A DNA stretch of 64,000 nucleotides, from contig UQXW01000003.1 in NCBI GenBank assembly GCA_900545215.1, positions 1 to 64,000 of the forward strand, given 5' to 3'. Position 1 is the stretch's first letter. Every line of letters begins with the position of its first letter. Shown piece by piece: positions 37,641-45,029 of this stretch. The stretch is from an uncultured Bacteroidota bacterium. Its GTDB lineage: Bacteria; Bacteroidota; Bacteroidia; Bacteroidales; P3. Made by a program: the position numbers and the translations under genes. The notes under the pieces were generated by a model. It ran no database searches. It was not told the origin of the DNA and saw only the letters and a program-made list of their open reading frames with translations.

Positions 37641-37784
37641 ACTGACACTTTTAAGGTGAAAAAGTGTCAATTCTGTAGTGCAAAAGTGTCAATTCTGTAG
37701 TGCAAAAGTGTCAATTTTGTAGTCAAAAAGTGTCAATTTCCTACTGTAAAAGTGTCAATTTTCCAAATCGAAACTGACACTTTT
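37641..37784. repeat. 22-bp tandem repeat array with inverted flanks
   Basis: Five copies of a 22-bp unit with core AAAAGTGTCAATT start with their G at 37664, 37686, 37708, 37730 and 37752, an exact 22-base period. The array is flanked on both sides by ACTGACACTTTT (37641-37652 and 37773-37784), the inverse of the core. The left flank forms a perfect 10-bp hairpin with the first copy (37643-37652/37660-37669, seven-base loop). A separate GTTGCCGG/CCGGCAAC hairpin follows at 37790-37810. The rest of the gene-free stretch up to 38169 shows no gene. Confidence 0.85.
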
Positions 37785-38168
37785 TTCAAGTTGCCGGCAA
37801 GTCCGGCAACGCCGACAGCAGGTTCGGTTATGGGAATATGAGGTTTGCCCGTTGTTCGAGGTTGGCGAGCATGGATTTTGTGCGAATTGGTAGGGGAGTT
37901 CATAGTGCTTATGGTAAAATTTCTATTGGAGAGGTGTTTTATGTGGGAAATTCTGATGAGAAAATAGGTATTGAAATGTTAAAAGTGTAGTTTTGTGTGA
38001 TTTTCTCTATTTTGCCCGAAGATGGGAAAAACGAGAGGAAATGGTCGATATTCTTCGAAATAAAAGGAATTTCCTTTTGGAAAATACCCCCCCCAATCAA
38101 TAAATTAAAAGTGAATAATTGAAGGATTTGTTGAATTGTTAATTGTGGATTTCTGGGAGCATTTGGCA

Positions 38169-38201
38169 TTTGCATGGTATGAATAAAATATGTATCTTTG
38201 C
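38169..38201 (+). promoter_or_regulatory. promoter of the candidate small RNA
   Basis: TTTG (38169-38172) and TATCTTTGC (38193-38201) are separated by 20 bases and match the Bacteroidota -33/-7 pattern. No open reading frame follows on this strand, only a structured sequence and a terminator. Confidence 0.7.
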
Positions 38202-38205
38202 AATC

Positions 38206-38336
38206 GCCTTTCAGAGGTAACTTGGTGAGATGGTTTGATAGATTTCACTTGTGAGGGAAACTCGGAGGCTAAAACTAATTATATATTTTCATAATTGTTT
38301 GAGGGTCATGGAAAAACATTCTATGACCTTTTTTTT
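38206..38336 (+). ncRNA. candidate structured small RNA, about 130 nt
   Basis: The segment has its own promoter and ends in an intrinsic terminator (GGTCAT 38304-38309, ATGACC 38323-38328, then eight T). Between them I see a closing helix GCCTTT/GGAGGC (38206-38211 with 38264-38269, two G-U pairs). Inside it is a hairpin GTGAGAT/ATTTCAC (38225-38231 with 38242-38248) and a small GAG/CTC hairpin (38253-38263). No coding frame of useful length is present. The next gene is on the other strand, so this is not a riboswitch leader. It lacks the GGAAG-GAAGCAG hallmark of SRP RNA. The identity is unknown; 6S-like or the Bacteroidales-1 RNA family should be tested. Confidence 0.65.
38304..38336 (+). 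terminator. terminator of the candidate small RNA
   Basis: A GGTCAT/ATGACC stem with a 13-base loop is followed by eight T residues. It lies 26 bases before the end of the convergent helicase gene. Confidence 0.75.
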
Positions 38337-38362
38337 GTGCGTATATGTCAGGTGAAAAGGGG

Positions 38363-39775
38363 TTATTCGTCAGGAAAAAAGAAGTCTTCGGAAAAGTTTA
38401 TCAGGTATAGTTGTTTTCTTGCTCTTGTTACGGCGGTGTAAAGCCAGCGGAGGTAGTCTTGGTCGAACATTTCGGTGTTGAAGAGACCTTGTTGGATGAA
38501 AACGCTGTGCCAATCGCCGCCTTGAGCTTTGTGGCATGTAAGGGCGTTGGCGAATTTGACTTGAAGGGCGTTGTAGTGCTTGTCTTGTTTGATGTTGTGT
38601 TGTATGAGGGCTTTGTTGCGGGTGTCTTGGCTGTAATGTGCGTAGAGACGGTTGTAGAGTTGCTGTTGTTTGTCGGCGGATAGGGAGGCTTGGTTGTCGA
38701 AGAGGGTGTCCAATATGATGGTGAGTTCGATTTCTTCTTGTTCGGGATAATCTGCGAATTTGACTGCTATGTCTGCGAAGTTTAGTCCGTAGGCTTCTTC
38801 GTATCGGTAGATGTGTGTGATTTGGAGCATATCTCCGTTTGCGATGAAGTCGGCTCGCTCTGCTTTTCCTGTCCAGTGGTAGTTGTTTTTGACGGACATG
38901 AGAGTTTCGCCTATGTCTATGCGGTTTTCTTTTTCGAGTATGCGTGTGCGAACGTATTGGTTTATCATGTTGGCGAGGCGATTGGTGCGGGTTATGATGA
39001 CTACATCGTTGACACCGTGAAGACGGTATTCGCCAAGGAGGGTTTCTTCCATGTCGTAGGTGTCCAGTCGCTTGATGTCAGGGTGGTTTTTGATTTTGAA
39101 AATGGGGAGTTTGATGCGATTGCGGGCTAATGCCCAGCGTATGTTGGAGGCGTTTTTCAGTATGCCGGAGGTGAGTGCTTGGCGGACGACTTGGGTGAGT
39201 TGGTAGTATGCAACGTTGACGTGAAAGTTGGTCTCGATGTAATGGGGATTGAGGGCAGGAGAGTATGGGTTGTTGATTGGTGGAAGTTGTGCGGTGTCTC
39301 CGATGAAGATGATTTTGTTGCCTCTGCCGCTTGTGGCGTAGTTTATGAGGTCTTGCAGAAGGCTGCGACCGGCGAAAAGGGATTCGCTTTCGCCTATCAT
39401 GGAGGCTTCGTCTGTTATATATATGGTATCAGAGGTCTTGTTTTGTTTGAGTTTGAGGGTTGTTATACCGTTGGGGTCGCCTGAGGTGTAGTAAATATGC
39501 TTATGGATTGTGGAGGCAGAGCGATTGGAATGGTTGCCGAGTACTTTGGCGGCTCGTCCGGTTGGGGCAAGCAGGGTTGTTTTCAGATTGTAGTATGGAA
39601 GGGTTTGGATAAGGGCTGAAACAAGACTGGTTTTGCCGGTGCCGGCGTATCCGTTTATTATGAATATTTTGGTGTCGGGGGAGTGAAACAGAAAATTGGA
39701 CAGTAGCTTCGTCAGATTTTCCTGATCTTCCGTCAACTTGTGTTGCAGGTATGCTTCTATCTGTCGGAGAAACAT
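38363..39775 (-). CDS. RecD-like ATP-dependent DNA helicase
   Basis: This 470-residue superfamily 1 helicase has Walker A GYAGTGKTS near residue 43, APTGRAAKV (motif Ia), ITDEASMI (motif II) and GDTAQLPP (motif III). The C-terminal VTRARKQLYLI is of the UvrD/RecD type. It is shorter than full RecD2 (about 720 residues) and lacks the N-terminal helix-hairpin-helix region, like many Bacteroidota RecD-like proteins annotated simply as AAA family or exodeoxyribonuclease V helicases. It probably acts in DNA repair. It is 11 bases downstream of apbE on the same strand. Confidence 0.85.
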   Translation of the reverse strand: MFLRQIEAYLQHKLTEDQENLTKLLSNFLFHSPDTKIFIINGYAGTGKTSLVSALIQTLPYYNLKTTLLAPTGRAAKVLGNHSNRSASTIHKHIYYTSGDPNGITTLKLKQNKTSDTIYITDEASMIGESESLFAGRSLLQDLINYATSGRGNKIIFIGDTAQLPPINNPYSPALNPHYIETNFHVNVAYYQLTQVVRQALTSGILKNASNIRWALARNRIKLPIFKIKNHPDIKRLDTYDMEETLLGEYRLHGVNDVVIITRTNRLANMINQYVRTRILEKENRIDIGETLMSVKNNYHWTGKAERADFIANGDMLQITHIYRYEEAYGLNFADIAVKFADYPEQEEIELTIILDTLFDNQASLSADKQQQLYNRLYAHYSQDTRNKALIQHNIKQDKHYNALQVKFANALTCHKAQGGDWHSVFIQQGLFNTEMFDQDYLRWLYTAVTRARKQLYLINFSEDFFFPDE

Positions 39776-39786
39776 GAATACATGGT

Positions 39787-40842
39787 TTATTCTATGGTTT
39801 CTATTTTGGATTTCAGTGCTTCACTTATCTTGGTTTTGGTTTTGCCGTCTTCGTCGCAGTATATGAAGACGGCTTGATATTCGGGGTGTTTGACCATGAA
39901 TTGTTCTGCTTTTTCCATTCCCATGACCATGAAGGCTGTTGCAAGGGCATCGGCTTCGGTGGAGGTGGGTGCTGTTACGGATACGCTGAGTAGGGAGTGC
40001 TTGGCGGGTTTGCCTGTGTGGGGGTTGATGGTGTGTGTGTATTTTATGCCGTTTTCTATGGTGTATTTGCGGTAGTTGCCGCTTGTAACGATGGATTGGT
40101 TTTCGAGTCTGATGAGAGTGTTGTATTGTCTTGGGGCATCGATGCTGTCGCTCGGCTGTTCGATTGCCACTCTCCATTGTTGTCCGTCGGGTTTCTTGCC
40201 GCTCGCATATACTTCTCCGCCGACATCGACGATATGGGAGGTGATGCTGTGAGCGGAGAGGTATTTGCTTATGCAGTCGGTAGTGTAGCCTTGTGCAATT
40301 GCATTGAAATCCAACTGTGTTTGTGGGTATTGTTTTTCTAATTTTCTATCCTTGATTTGTACTTTTTTGTAGCCTATGTATTGTAATAGCGAGTCGGATT
40401 GGCGGCCGGTGGGTTTACTGCCTTTTTCGTTGGCAAAGCCGTATGCTTTTATCAGTGGGGCAACGGTGATGTCGAAGTCGCCGTCGGTCAGTGCGGAGAA
40501 TGCCATGGCGGAGTTGAAGTTGTCGATGAAGATTTGGTTGAGGAGGGTCTCTTTGTTGTCGTTCACTTTGCTCAGTATGGAGTTAGGATTCCAGAGGGAG
40601 AGGGTTTCGTCTATTGCTTTGAAGATGCTGTCGATGCCGTGTTGTATGTCGGCTTGGGTGAGGAGGTTCTTTTTTGTTGCGGCTTTATCATCGAAGTGGT
40701 AATAGACTATGTGATAGTAGGTGCCTTGCACTCTGCCGTCGAGGGTGAATTTTTGCAGTTTGGCTTCGGGTTTGCTGCAAGAGACAATCAGAACTGCAAT
40801 TGCAAAGAGCAGGAATATGGGTTTTGCAAGTGATTTATTCAT
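39787..40842 (-). CDS. apbE: FAD:protein FMN transferase (ApbE) lipoprotein
   Basis: The product is about 351 residues. The signal ends in the lipobox LIVSC. ApbE attaches FMN to Thr or Ser of target proteins such as NqrB, NqrC and RnfG outside the membrane. Features include YYHIVYY, LSLWNPNSILSKVN, the DFNAIAQGYTTD segment, VDVGGEVYASG and THTINPHTGKP, with late TSTEADALATAF carrying the metal-binding residues. The upstream reading beyond the ATG at 40842 crosses the promoter and is rejected. The presence of ApbE fits a sodium-based energy metabolism, as does the decarboxylase operon at the start of the window. Confidence 0.92.
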   Translation of the reverse strand: MNKSLAKPIFLLFAIAVLIVSCSKPEAKLQKFTLDGRVQGTYYHIVYYHFDDKAATKKNLLTQADIQHGIDSIFKAIDETLSLWNPNSILSKVNDNKETLLNQIFIDNFNSAMAFSALTDGDFDITVAPLIKAYGFANEKGSKPTGRQSDSLLQYIGYKKVQIKDRKLEKQYPQTQLDFNAIAQGYTTDCISKYLSAHSITSHIVDVGGEVYASGKKPDGQQWRVAIEQPSDSIDAPRQYNTLIRLENQSIVTSGNYRKYTIENGIKYTHTINPHTGKPAKHSLLSVSVTAPTSTEADALATAFMVMGMEKAEQFMVKHPEYQAVFIYCDEDGKTKTKISEALKSKIETIE

Positions 40843-40865
40843 GAATTTCTTATTTGAATGAACTC

Positions 40866-40874
40866 GCAAAGATA
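40866..40874 (-). promoter_or_regulatory. promoter -7 element of apbE-helicase unit
   Basis: On the minus strand this reads TATCTTTGC, an exact match to TAnnTTTGC, 24 bases upstream of the apbE ATG. Confidence 0.65.
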
Positions 40875-41001
40875 GCAAGTTGGCGGATAAGAAAGGAAGA
40901 TTTATTCCTTTGTTTCAGGCAATGGTTTGATAGTCAGAGTGAAAATTTGTGAGAGGGTGTGAAACTTTTTTGCCTTTAAGACGTATTATTCGGTATCTGA
41001 A

Positions 41002-41026
41002 TGGGAATTTCGGGGATAAAAAGGGA
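41002..41026 (+). promoter_or_regulatory. putative MraZ operator (three boxes)
   Basis: TGGGA (41002), GGGGA (41012) and AGGGA (41022) are direct repeats with an exact 10-base period (five-base spacers). This is the architecture of known MraZ operators, which are TGGGN repeats spaced by five bases. They lie about 75 bases before the mraZ start, upstream of the -7 element at 41067. They suggest MraZ controls its own cluster. Confidence 0.65.
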
Positions 41027-41066
41027 AAAAGTTTTCAACAAATGGATTTTTGTGGAATAAAAGTAG

Positions 41067-41075
41067 TAGCTTTGT
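41067..41075 (+). promoter_or_regulatory. promoter -7 element of the dcw cluster
   Basis: TAGCTTTGT matches TAnnTTTGY. TTTG at 41049-41052 is the nearest -33 candidate but is closer than usual. The mraZ ATG at 41103 follows after 27 bases. This may drive the whole cluster down to dut. Confidence 0.55.
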
Positions 41076-41102
41076 AATCCGAAAAATAATAAGTAGTTCG
41101 TC

Positions 41103-41588
41103 ATGTCATTGATTGTTGGTGTCGAGTTTTGCAAGATGGATTCAAACGGCAGGTTTAAGTTGCCTGTCGCTTTGAAGAAGCAAATCGTTGTCGGCGATGA
41201 TGTGAGATTTGTCATAAGAAAGAGTATCTATAATTCATGCTTGGAACTTTTTACCTACTCCGATTTCCAAAAAGAAGTTGAGAGACTTCAAGCTAATCTT
41301 AATCCTTACAATCCTAAGGCCAAGCGGTTATACAGACGGTTGACGCAAGCCAATATAATAGAGCTTGATGGTAACGATCGTATTCTTATCCCGATGGAAC
41401 AACGGACTACGGCTGATATTGATAAAGATATTGTTGTTGTGGCTTCCGGAAAATATATGGAGATTTGGGATGCCAAGAAGTATAACGAAATTGATGACGA
41501 TAACTTTGATTATGTCGCTTCTGCGGAGGAGTTGTTGAGCGGTGTCGTTAAGGCTGATAAGGATTTAAGAGAAAATGTCGGAGAATAG
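41103..41588 (+). CDS. mraZ: transcriptional regulator MraZ
   Basis: This 161-residue protein of the SpoVT/AbrB fold is the usual first gene of the dcw cluster. It contains two tandem MraZ repeats: the first with DSNGRFKLPVALKKQ and the second with ELDGNDRILIPMEQRT. Ring-shaped MraZ binds repeated TGGGN-type boxes and tunes the cluster. The basic and polar DNA-contact segments are present. The C terminus is acidic and about 15 residues longer than in E. coli. rsmH starts within its last five codons. Confidence 0.93.
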   Translation: MSLIVGVEFCKMDSNGRFKLPVALKKQIVVGDDVRFVIRKSIYNSCLELFTYSDFQKEVERLQANLNPYNPKAKRLYRRLTQANIIELDGNDRILIPMEQRTTADIDKDIVVVASGKYMEIWDAKKYNEIDDDNFDYVASAEELLSGVVKADKDLRENVGE

Positions 41589-42480
41589 CTATCATATACC
41601 TGTAATGTTGCATGAATGTATCGAGGGCTTGAATATAAAGCCCGATGGTACGTATGTCGATGTTACTTTCGGCGGTGGCGGACATTCGAGAGCTATAATG
41701 GAAAGGCTTTCGGGAGACGGACGGTTATTCGCTTTCGACCAAGATCCGGACGCAACAAGGAATGCAATCGATGATGAAAGGTTTTGTTTGATAGGAGAGA
41801 ACTTCGATAAGTTTGAAGAGTGTTTGCGATTGTATAGAGCGACGAGAATAGATGGAGTTATAGCGGATTTGGGTGTTTCTTCACATCAGTTGGATTGTCC
41901 CGAGCGGGGGTTCAGTACACGTTTTGAAGGGGCGTTGGATTTGAGAATGAACAATAAAGGCGGGTTTACTGCGGCTGATGTGGTGAACTCTTATTCGTTG
42001 GAGGAACTTTGCAGGGTTTTCAGAGATTATGGTGAGTTGGCTAATGCTTATAGTATTGCGAAAGTTTTGATTGCAAAGCAGGAAGAGGGGATATTCTCGA
42101 CTTCCGACTTGATGAATGTATTGGCAAAATGTGTACCGAGGGGAAAGGAGAATAAATTCTTCGCAAAGGTTTTTCAGGCTTTGAGGATAGAGGTTAATCG
42201 TGAGATGGATTGCTTGAAAAAAATGCTGGAACAATGTGGTCGGCTTATGGTGCCGGGGGCGAGGTTGGTTGTGATGAGCTACCATTCTTTGGAAGACAGG
42301 ATAGTAAAGAATTTCATGAAGACGGGTAATTGCGATGGAAAGGTGGAGAAAGATTTCTATGGGAATGTGATTACCGGGTTTGAGCAGATAACCCGTAAGC
42401 CGATTACGGCAAAGGATGAGGAGTTGGAACGAAATCCGCGGTCAAGAAGTGCAAAGTTGAGAATTGCTCAAAAGAAGTAA
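41575..42480 (+). CDS. rsmH: 16S rRNA (cytosine-1402 N4)-methyltransferase
   Basis: This 301-residue SAM-dependent enzyme methylates C1402 in the decoding centre of 16S rRNA. The N-terminal HIPVMLHECIEGL and the SAM loop VDVTFGGGGHS are classic. DLGVSSHQLD follows, and the late SYHSLEDRIVKNF is typical. The ATG overlaps the mraZ end by 14 bases. Length fits RsmH/MraW. Formerly called mraW. Confidence 0.96.
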   Translation: MSENSYHIPVMLHECIEGLNIKPDGTYVDVTFGGGGHSRAIMERLSGDGRLFAFDQDPDATRNAIDDERFCLIGENFDKFEECLRLYRATRIDGVIADLGVSSHQLDCPERGFSTRFEGALDLRMNNKGGFTAADVVNSYSLEELCRVFRDYGELANAYSIAKVLIAKQEEGIFSTSDLMNVLAKCVPRGKENKFFAKVFQALRIEVNREMDCLKKMLEQCGRLMVPGARLVVMSYHSLEDRIVKNFMKTGNCDGKVEKDFYGNVITGFEQITRKPITAKDEELERNPRSRSAKLRIAQKK

Positions 42481-42482
42481 GT

Positions 42483-42815
42483 ATGAAGATAGGAGTTAAG
42501 AAGTTTATACAGGGGGATTTATTGTTGGGACGTTGGCTTGTTTCCAATATACGGTTGGTGTTGCTGATAGTGTTGCTTATTCTTTTGTATATAACCAACA
42601 GATATAAGATTGAGGGGACAGTGAAGAGGATAAATGCTTGCTCGAAAGAAATAGAACAGTTGCATCAAAGGCATACCAAAATCAAGACTACTTATCAGAA
42701 CTCGTCAATGATGTTGGTGTTGGCAAAGAAATTGGAACCGATTGGAATAGGAGTGTCGAAAGAACCGATAAAAGAGGTGATATTCATATCCGGTAAAGAG
42801 GAAGAAAATGAGTAA
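42483..42815 (+). CDS. ftsL: FtsL-like cell division protein
   Basis: This 110-residue single-pass membrane protein has a short N-terminal cytoplasmic part, a helix (about residues 22-40) and a periplasmic region with coiled-coil character (about 45-85). It starts two bases after rsmH and overlaps ftsI. The position between rsmH and ftsI and this topology identify it as FtsL, which with FtsB and FtsQ activates FtsWI. The sequence itself is poorly conserved, so the call depends on context. Confidence 0.8.
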   Translation: MKIGVKKFIQGDLLLGRWLVSNIRLVLLIVLLILLYITNRYKIEGTVKRINACSKEIEQLHQRHTKIKTTYQNSSMMLVLAKKLEPIGIGVSKEPIKEVIFISGKEEENE

Positions 42816-45027
42816 TGACAATAAACAAGGAACTGTTAGAATGTCGATAGTGTATTTGCTATTGGGCGTGATGTTTATTGTCGTTTTTGTGAGAGTCGTG
42901 TATTTGAAGACAGGGGAAAGAAAGGAGTTTTGGACTAAGCAAGAGCAGAAAAGGATTATAAAGGAAAGAGTAGTCAGTGCCAAAAGAGGGAATATTTATG
43001 CCATGGATCCTGATAACGGGGAGTATCTTTTATTGGCAACAACGGAACCGCAGTATGATGTTTATATAGACTTGGGTAAAAGTTTGGAGTTCGATAAGGA
43101 GAGCAAGCATAAGGTAAAGCAGTGGGTTATATCGCAAGAGGACTTTAATAAGAACATGAATGCTTTGTGCGATAGCTTGGCAAAGGTATTTCAGAACGGT
43201 AGGGATTGCAAAAGTGCTGCTGAATACAAACGATACTTCCTCAAAGCAAGAAAGGCGGAACGCAGGTATGTTACAGTGAGGCGGAAAGTCTCTGAGAAAG
43301 AGTTGGAACGTATGAAGCGTTTTCCTTTAATCGGGTATCAGAGATTTAAAAGAAAGAAGCCGACAGGTAAATATGATTTTGTCGGAGCGGTTCATGTGGA
43401 GAAAGGTTCCAAGAGGGTTTATCCTTATTATCCCATGGCGAGAAGAACGATAGGTATCAATGTTACTGATAACGGTTGTGATACTTGCTATAATGGTATA
43501 GATGGAGCTTTTACGCAGTATTTGTCGGGTGTGCATGGAAAAAGGTTGGAGATAAAAATCAACCCGAATGAATGGGTTCCCGTGAATACCGATGAAAAGA
43601 TAAAGACCATAGACGGCATGGACGTTGTAACCACGTTGGATGTGAGTTTGCAGGAATTGGCAGAAAATTCTCTACGCAGTTGTCTCGATAGCAGTGAGGC
43701 TGAAAGTGGTTGTGTGGTTCTTATGGAGGTTGAAACAGGATATATAAAGGCTATTTCCAATCTGTCATTGAATAAGAACGGAGAGTATGTCGAATCGGAT
43801 AATATTGCCATATCGAATTCTTTCGAGCCGGGTTCAACATTCAAGATAGTTACTGCCATGATGTTATTGGATAGAGGTTTGGCAGATACTTCCGATTTGG
43901 TTCCGACAGGTGTGAAGAATTTCCCCGGAAACGAAAAACCGATAAGAGATGTCGGAGGAACGAACCATGGCTTGGTTTCTTTTGCAAGAGCTTTGGAAAT
44001 GTCCTCGAATGTAGGTATAAGCCAGCTTGTTTACAATATATACAACAAGAAAAGGGCGGATTTCAGTAAGGACTTGAAAGAGTACTTTGCTTTCGAACCT
44101 CTCGGATTGAATATAAAAGTGCATGAGCCTAAGCCGAAAATAGGTTCTTCGGAAAATCCTACAGACCTTTTGCGAATGAGTTTCGGTTATGTTTCGAGAA
44201 TGACCCCTTTGCAGATATTGACTTTTTACAATGCCATTGCGAATAAGGGTGTGATGGTGAAGCCTCAGTTCGTTCAATCGGTTGTGAAAGATGGAAAAGA
44301 GGTTGAAAGATTCGCTCCCATAATTATGTCGGAGGCAATCTGCAAAAGAGAAACGATAGATAAGTTGCATAATGTTTTGAAAGGTGTTGTGCAGAATGGA
44401 ACTGGCAGAAGATTGAAGACGGCATCGTATGGAATTGCTGGGAAATCAGGAACTGCGGAGATAGGTTATGACAAGAAACATGCAGGTATTCAACACAGAG
44501 CTTCGTTCGTGGGTTATTTCCCCGCCGATGCTCCGAAGTATTCCTGTATTGTGGTGATAAGTAAGCCCCAAAAGGCTCGAACTCATGGCGGAGATTTGGC
44601 TGCTCCTGTATTCAGAGAATTGTCGGATAGGGTTGTCGGTACGAGGATAGATTTCAATAAAACGAATATAAAGGAATCAACTGTGAAGTATCCTGTAATA
44701 GGGTATGGCAACGGAGGAGATTTTTATGCTTTCTGTAAAAGTCTCGGCTTGCATATTACCAAGCCGTCTGTTATGTGGGTCAAAGGCAAGGATATAAACG
44801 GAATGTGTGCTTTGTCGGAGCAAAATGTACAAAGCGGCATTGTTCCTAATGTTGTCGGGCTGACGATAAAAGATGCGGTTTATATGCTTGAAAATTTGGG
44901 AATGAAAGTGAGATTTCATGGGAAAGGCAAGGTCGTCAGCCAGAGTGTAGCGGCGGGAAGTAGGATAGATAAAAGAAATAACGTGATAGTTCTCGGACTG
45001 AGAAGCCCGAGAGAAGAGGAGAAATAG
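42808..45027 (+). CDS. ftsI: division-specific transpeptidase FtsI (class B PBP) with PASTA domain
   Basis: The product is 739 residues. One N-terminal membrane helix is followed by the dimerisation domain and a transpeptidase domain: S343-T-F-K346 (active-site Ser in EPGSTFK), S399-S-N401, and the KSGT box at about 546-549. A C-terminal PASTA domain (about 675-739, VPNVVGLTIKDAVYML) is present, as in Bacteroidota and Gram-positive homologues. It cross-links septal peptidoglycan together with FtsW. It overlaps ftsL by eight bases and murE follows after two. Confidence 0.95.
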   Translation: MSNDNKQGTVRMSIVYLLLGVMFIVVFVRVVYLKTGERKEFWTKQEQKRIIKERVVSAKRGNIYAMDPDNGEYLLLATTEPQYDVYIDLGKSLEFDKESKHKVKQWVISQEDFNKNMNALCDSLAKVFQNGRDCKSAAEYKRYFLKARKAERRYVTVRRKVSEKELERMKRFPLIGYQRFKRKKPTGKYDFVGAVHVEKGSKRVYPYYPMARRTIGINVTDNGCDTCYNGIDGAFTQYLSGVHGKRLEIKINPNEWVPVNTDEKIKTIDGMDVVTTLDVSLQELAENSLRSCLDSSEAESGCVVLMEVETGYIKAISNLSLNKNGEYVESDNIAISNSFEPGSTFKIVTAMMLLDRGLADTSDLVPTGVKNFPGNEKPIRDVGGTNHGLVSFARALEMSSNVGISQLVYNIYNKKRADFSKDLKEYFAFEPLGLNIKVHEPKPKIGSSENPTDLLRMSFGYVSRMTPLQILTFYNAIANKGVMVKPQFVQSVVKDGKEVERFAPIIMSEAICKRETIDKLHNVLKGVVQNGTGRRLKTASYGIAGKSGTAEIGYDKKHAGIQHRASFVGYFPADAPKYSCIVVISKPQKARTHGGDLAAPVFRELSDRVVGTRIDFNKTNIKESTVKYPVIGYGNGGDFYAFCKSLGLHITKPSVMWVKGKDINGMCALSEQNVQSGIVPNVVGLTIKDAVYMLENLGMKVRFHGKGKVVSQSVAAGSRIDKRNNVIVLGLRSPREEEK

Positions 45028-45029
45028 AG

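Noticed and set aside
37641..37784. Possible CRISPR array
   Set aside because: The 22-bp units are directly adjacent with no distinct spacers of constant length, and there are no cas genes nearby.
38087..38094. Run of eight C residues as a phase-variable tract
   Set aside because: It lies far from any start codon, and the nearby promoter is not spaced by it.
38206..38336. SRP RNA, tmRNA or a riboswitch
   Set aside because: The SRP GGAAG-GAAGCAG loop and tmRNA features are absent, and no same-strand gene follows that a riboswitch could control.
38411..39484. Several plus-strand frames opposite the RecD-like helicase
   Set aside because: They are Val- and Gly-rich shadows of the minus-strand gene and lack motifs.
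42808..45027. KSGT instead of KTG in FtsI as a possible loss of activity
   Set aside because: KSGT is a common functional variant in class B penicillin-binding proteins, including E. coli FtsI.
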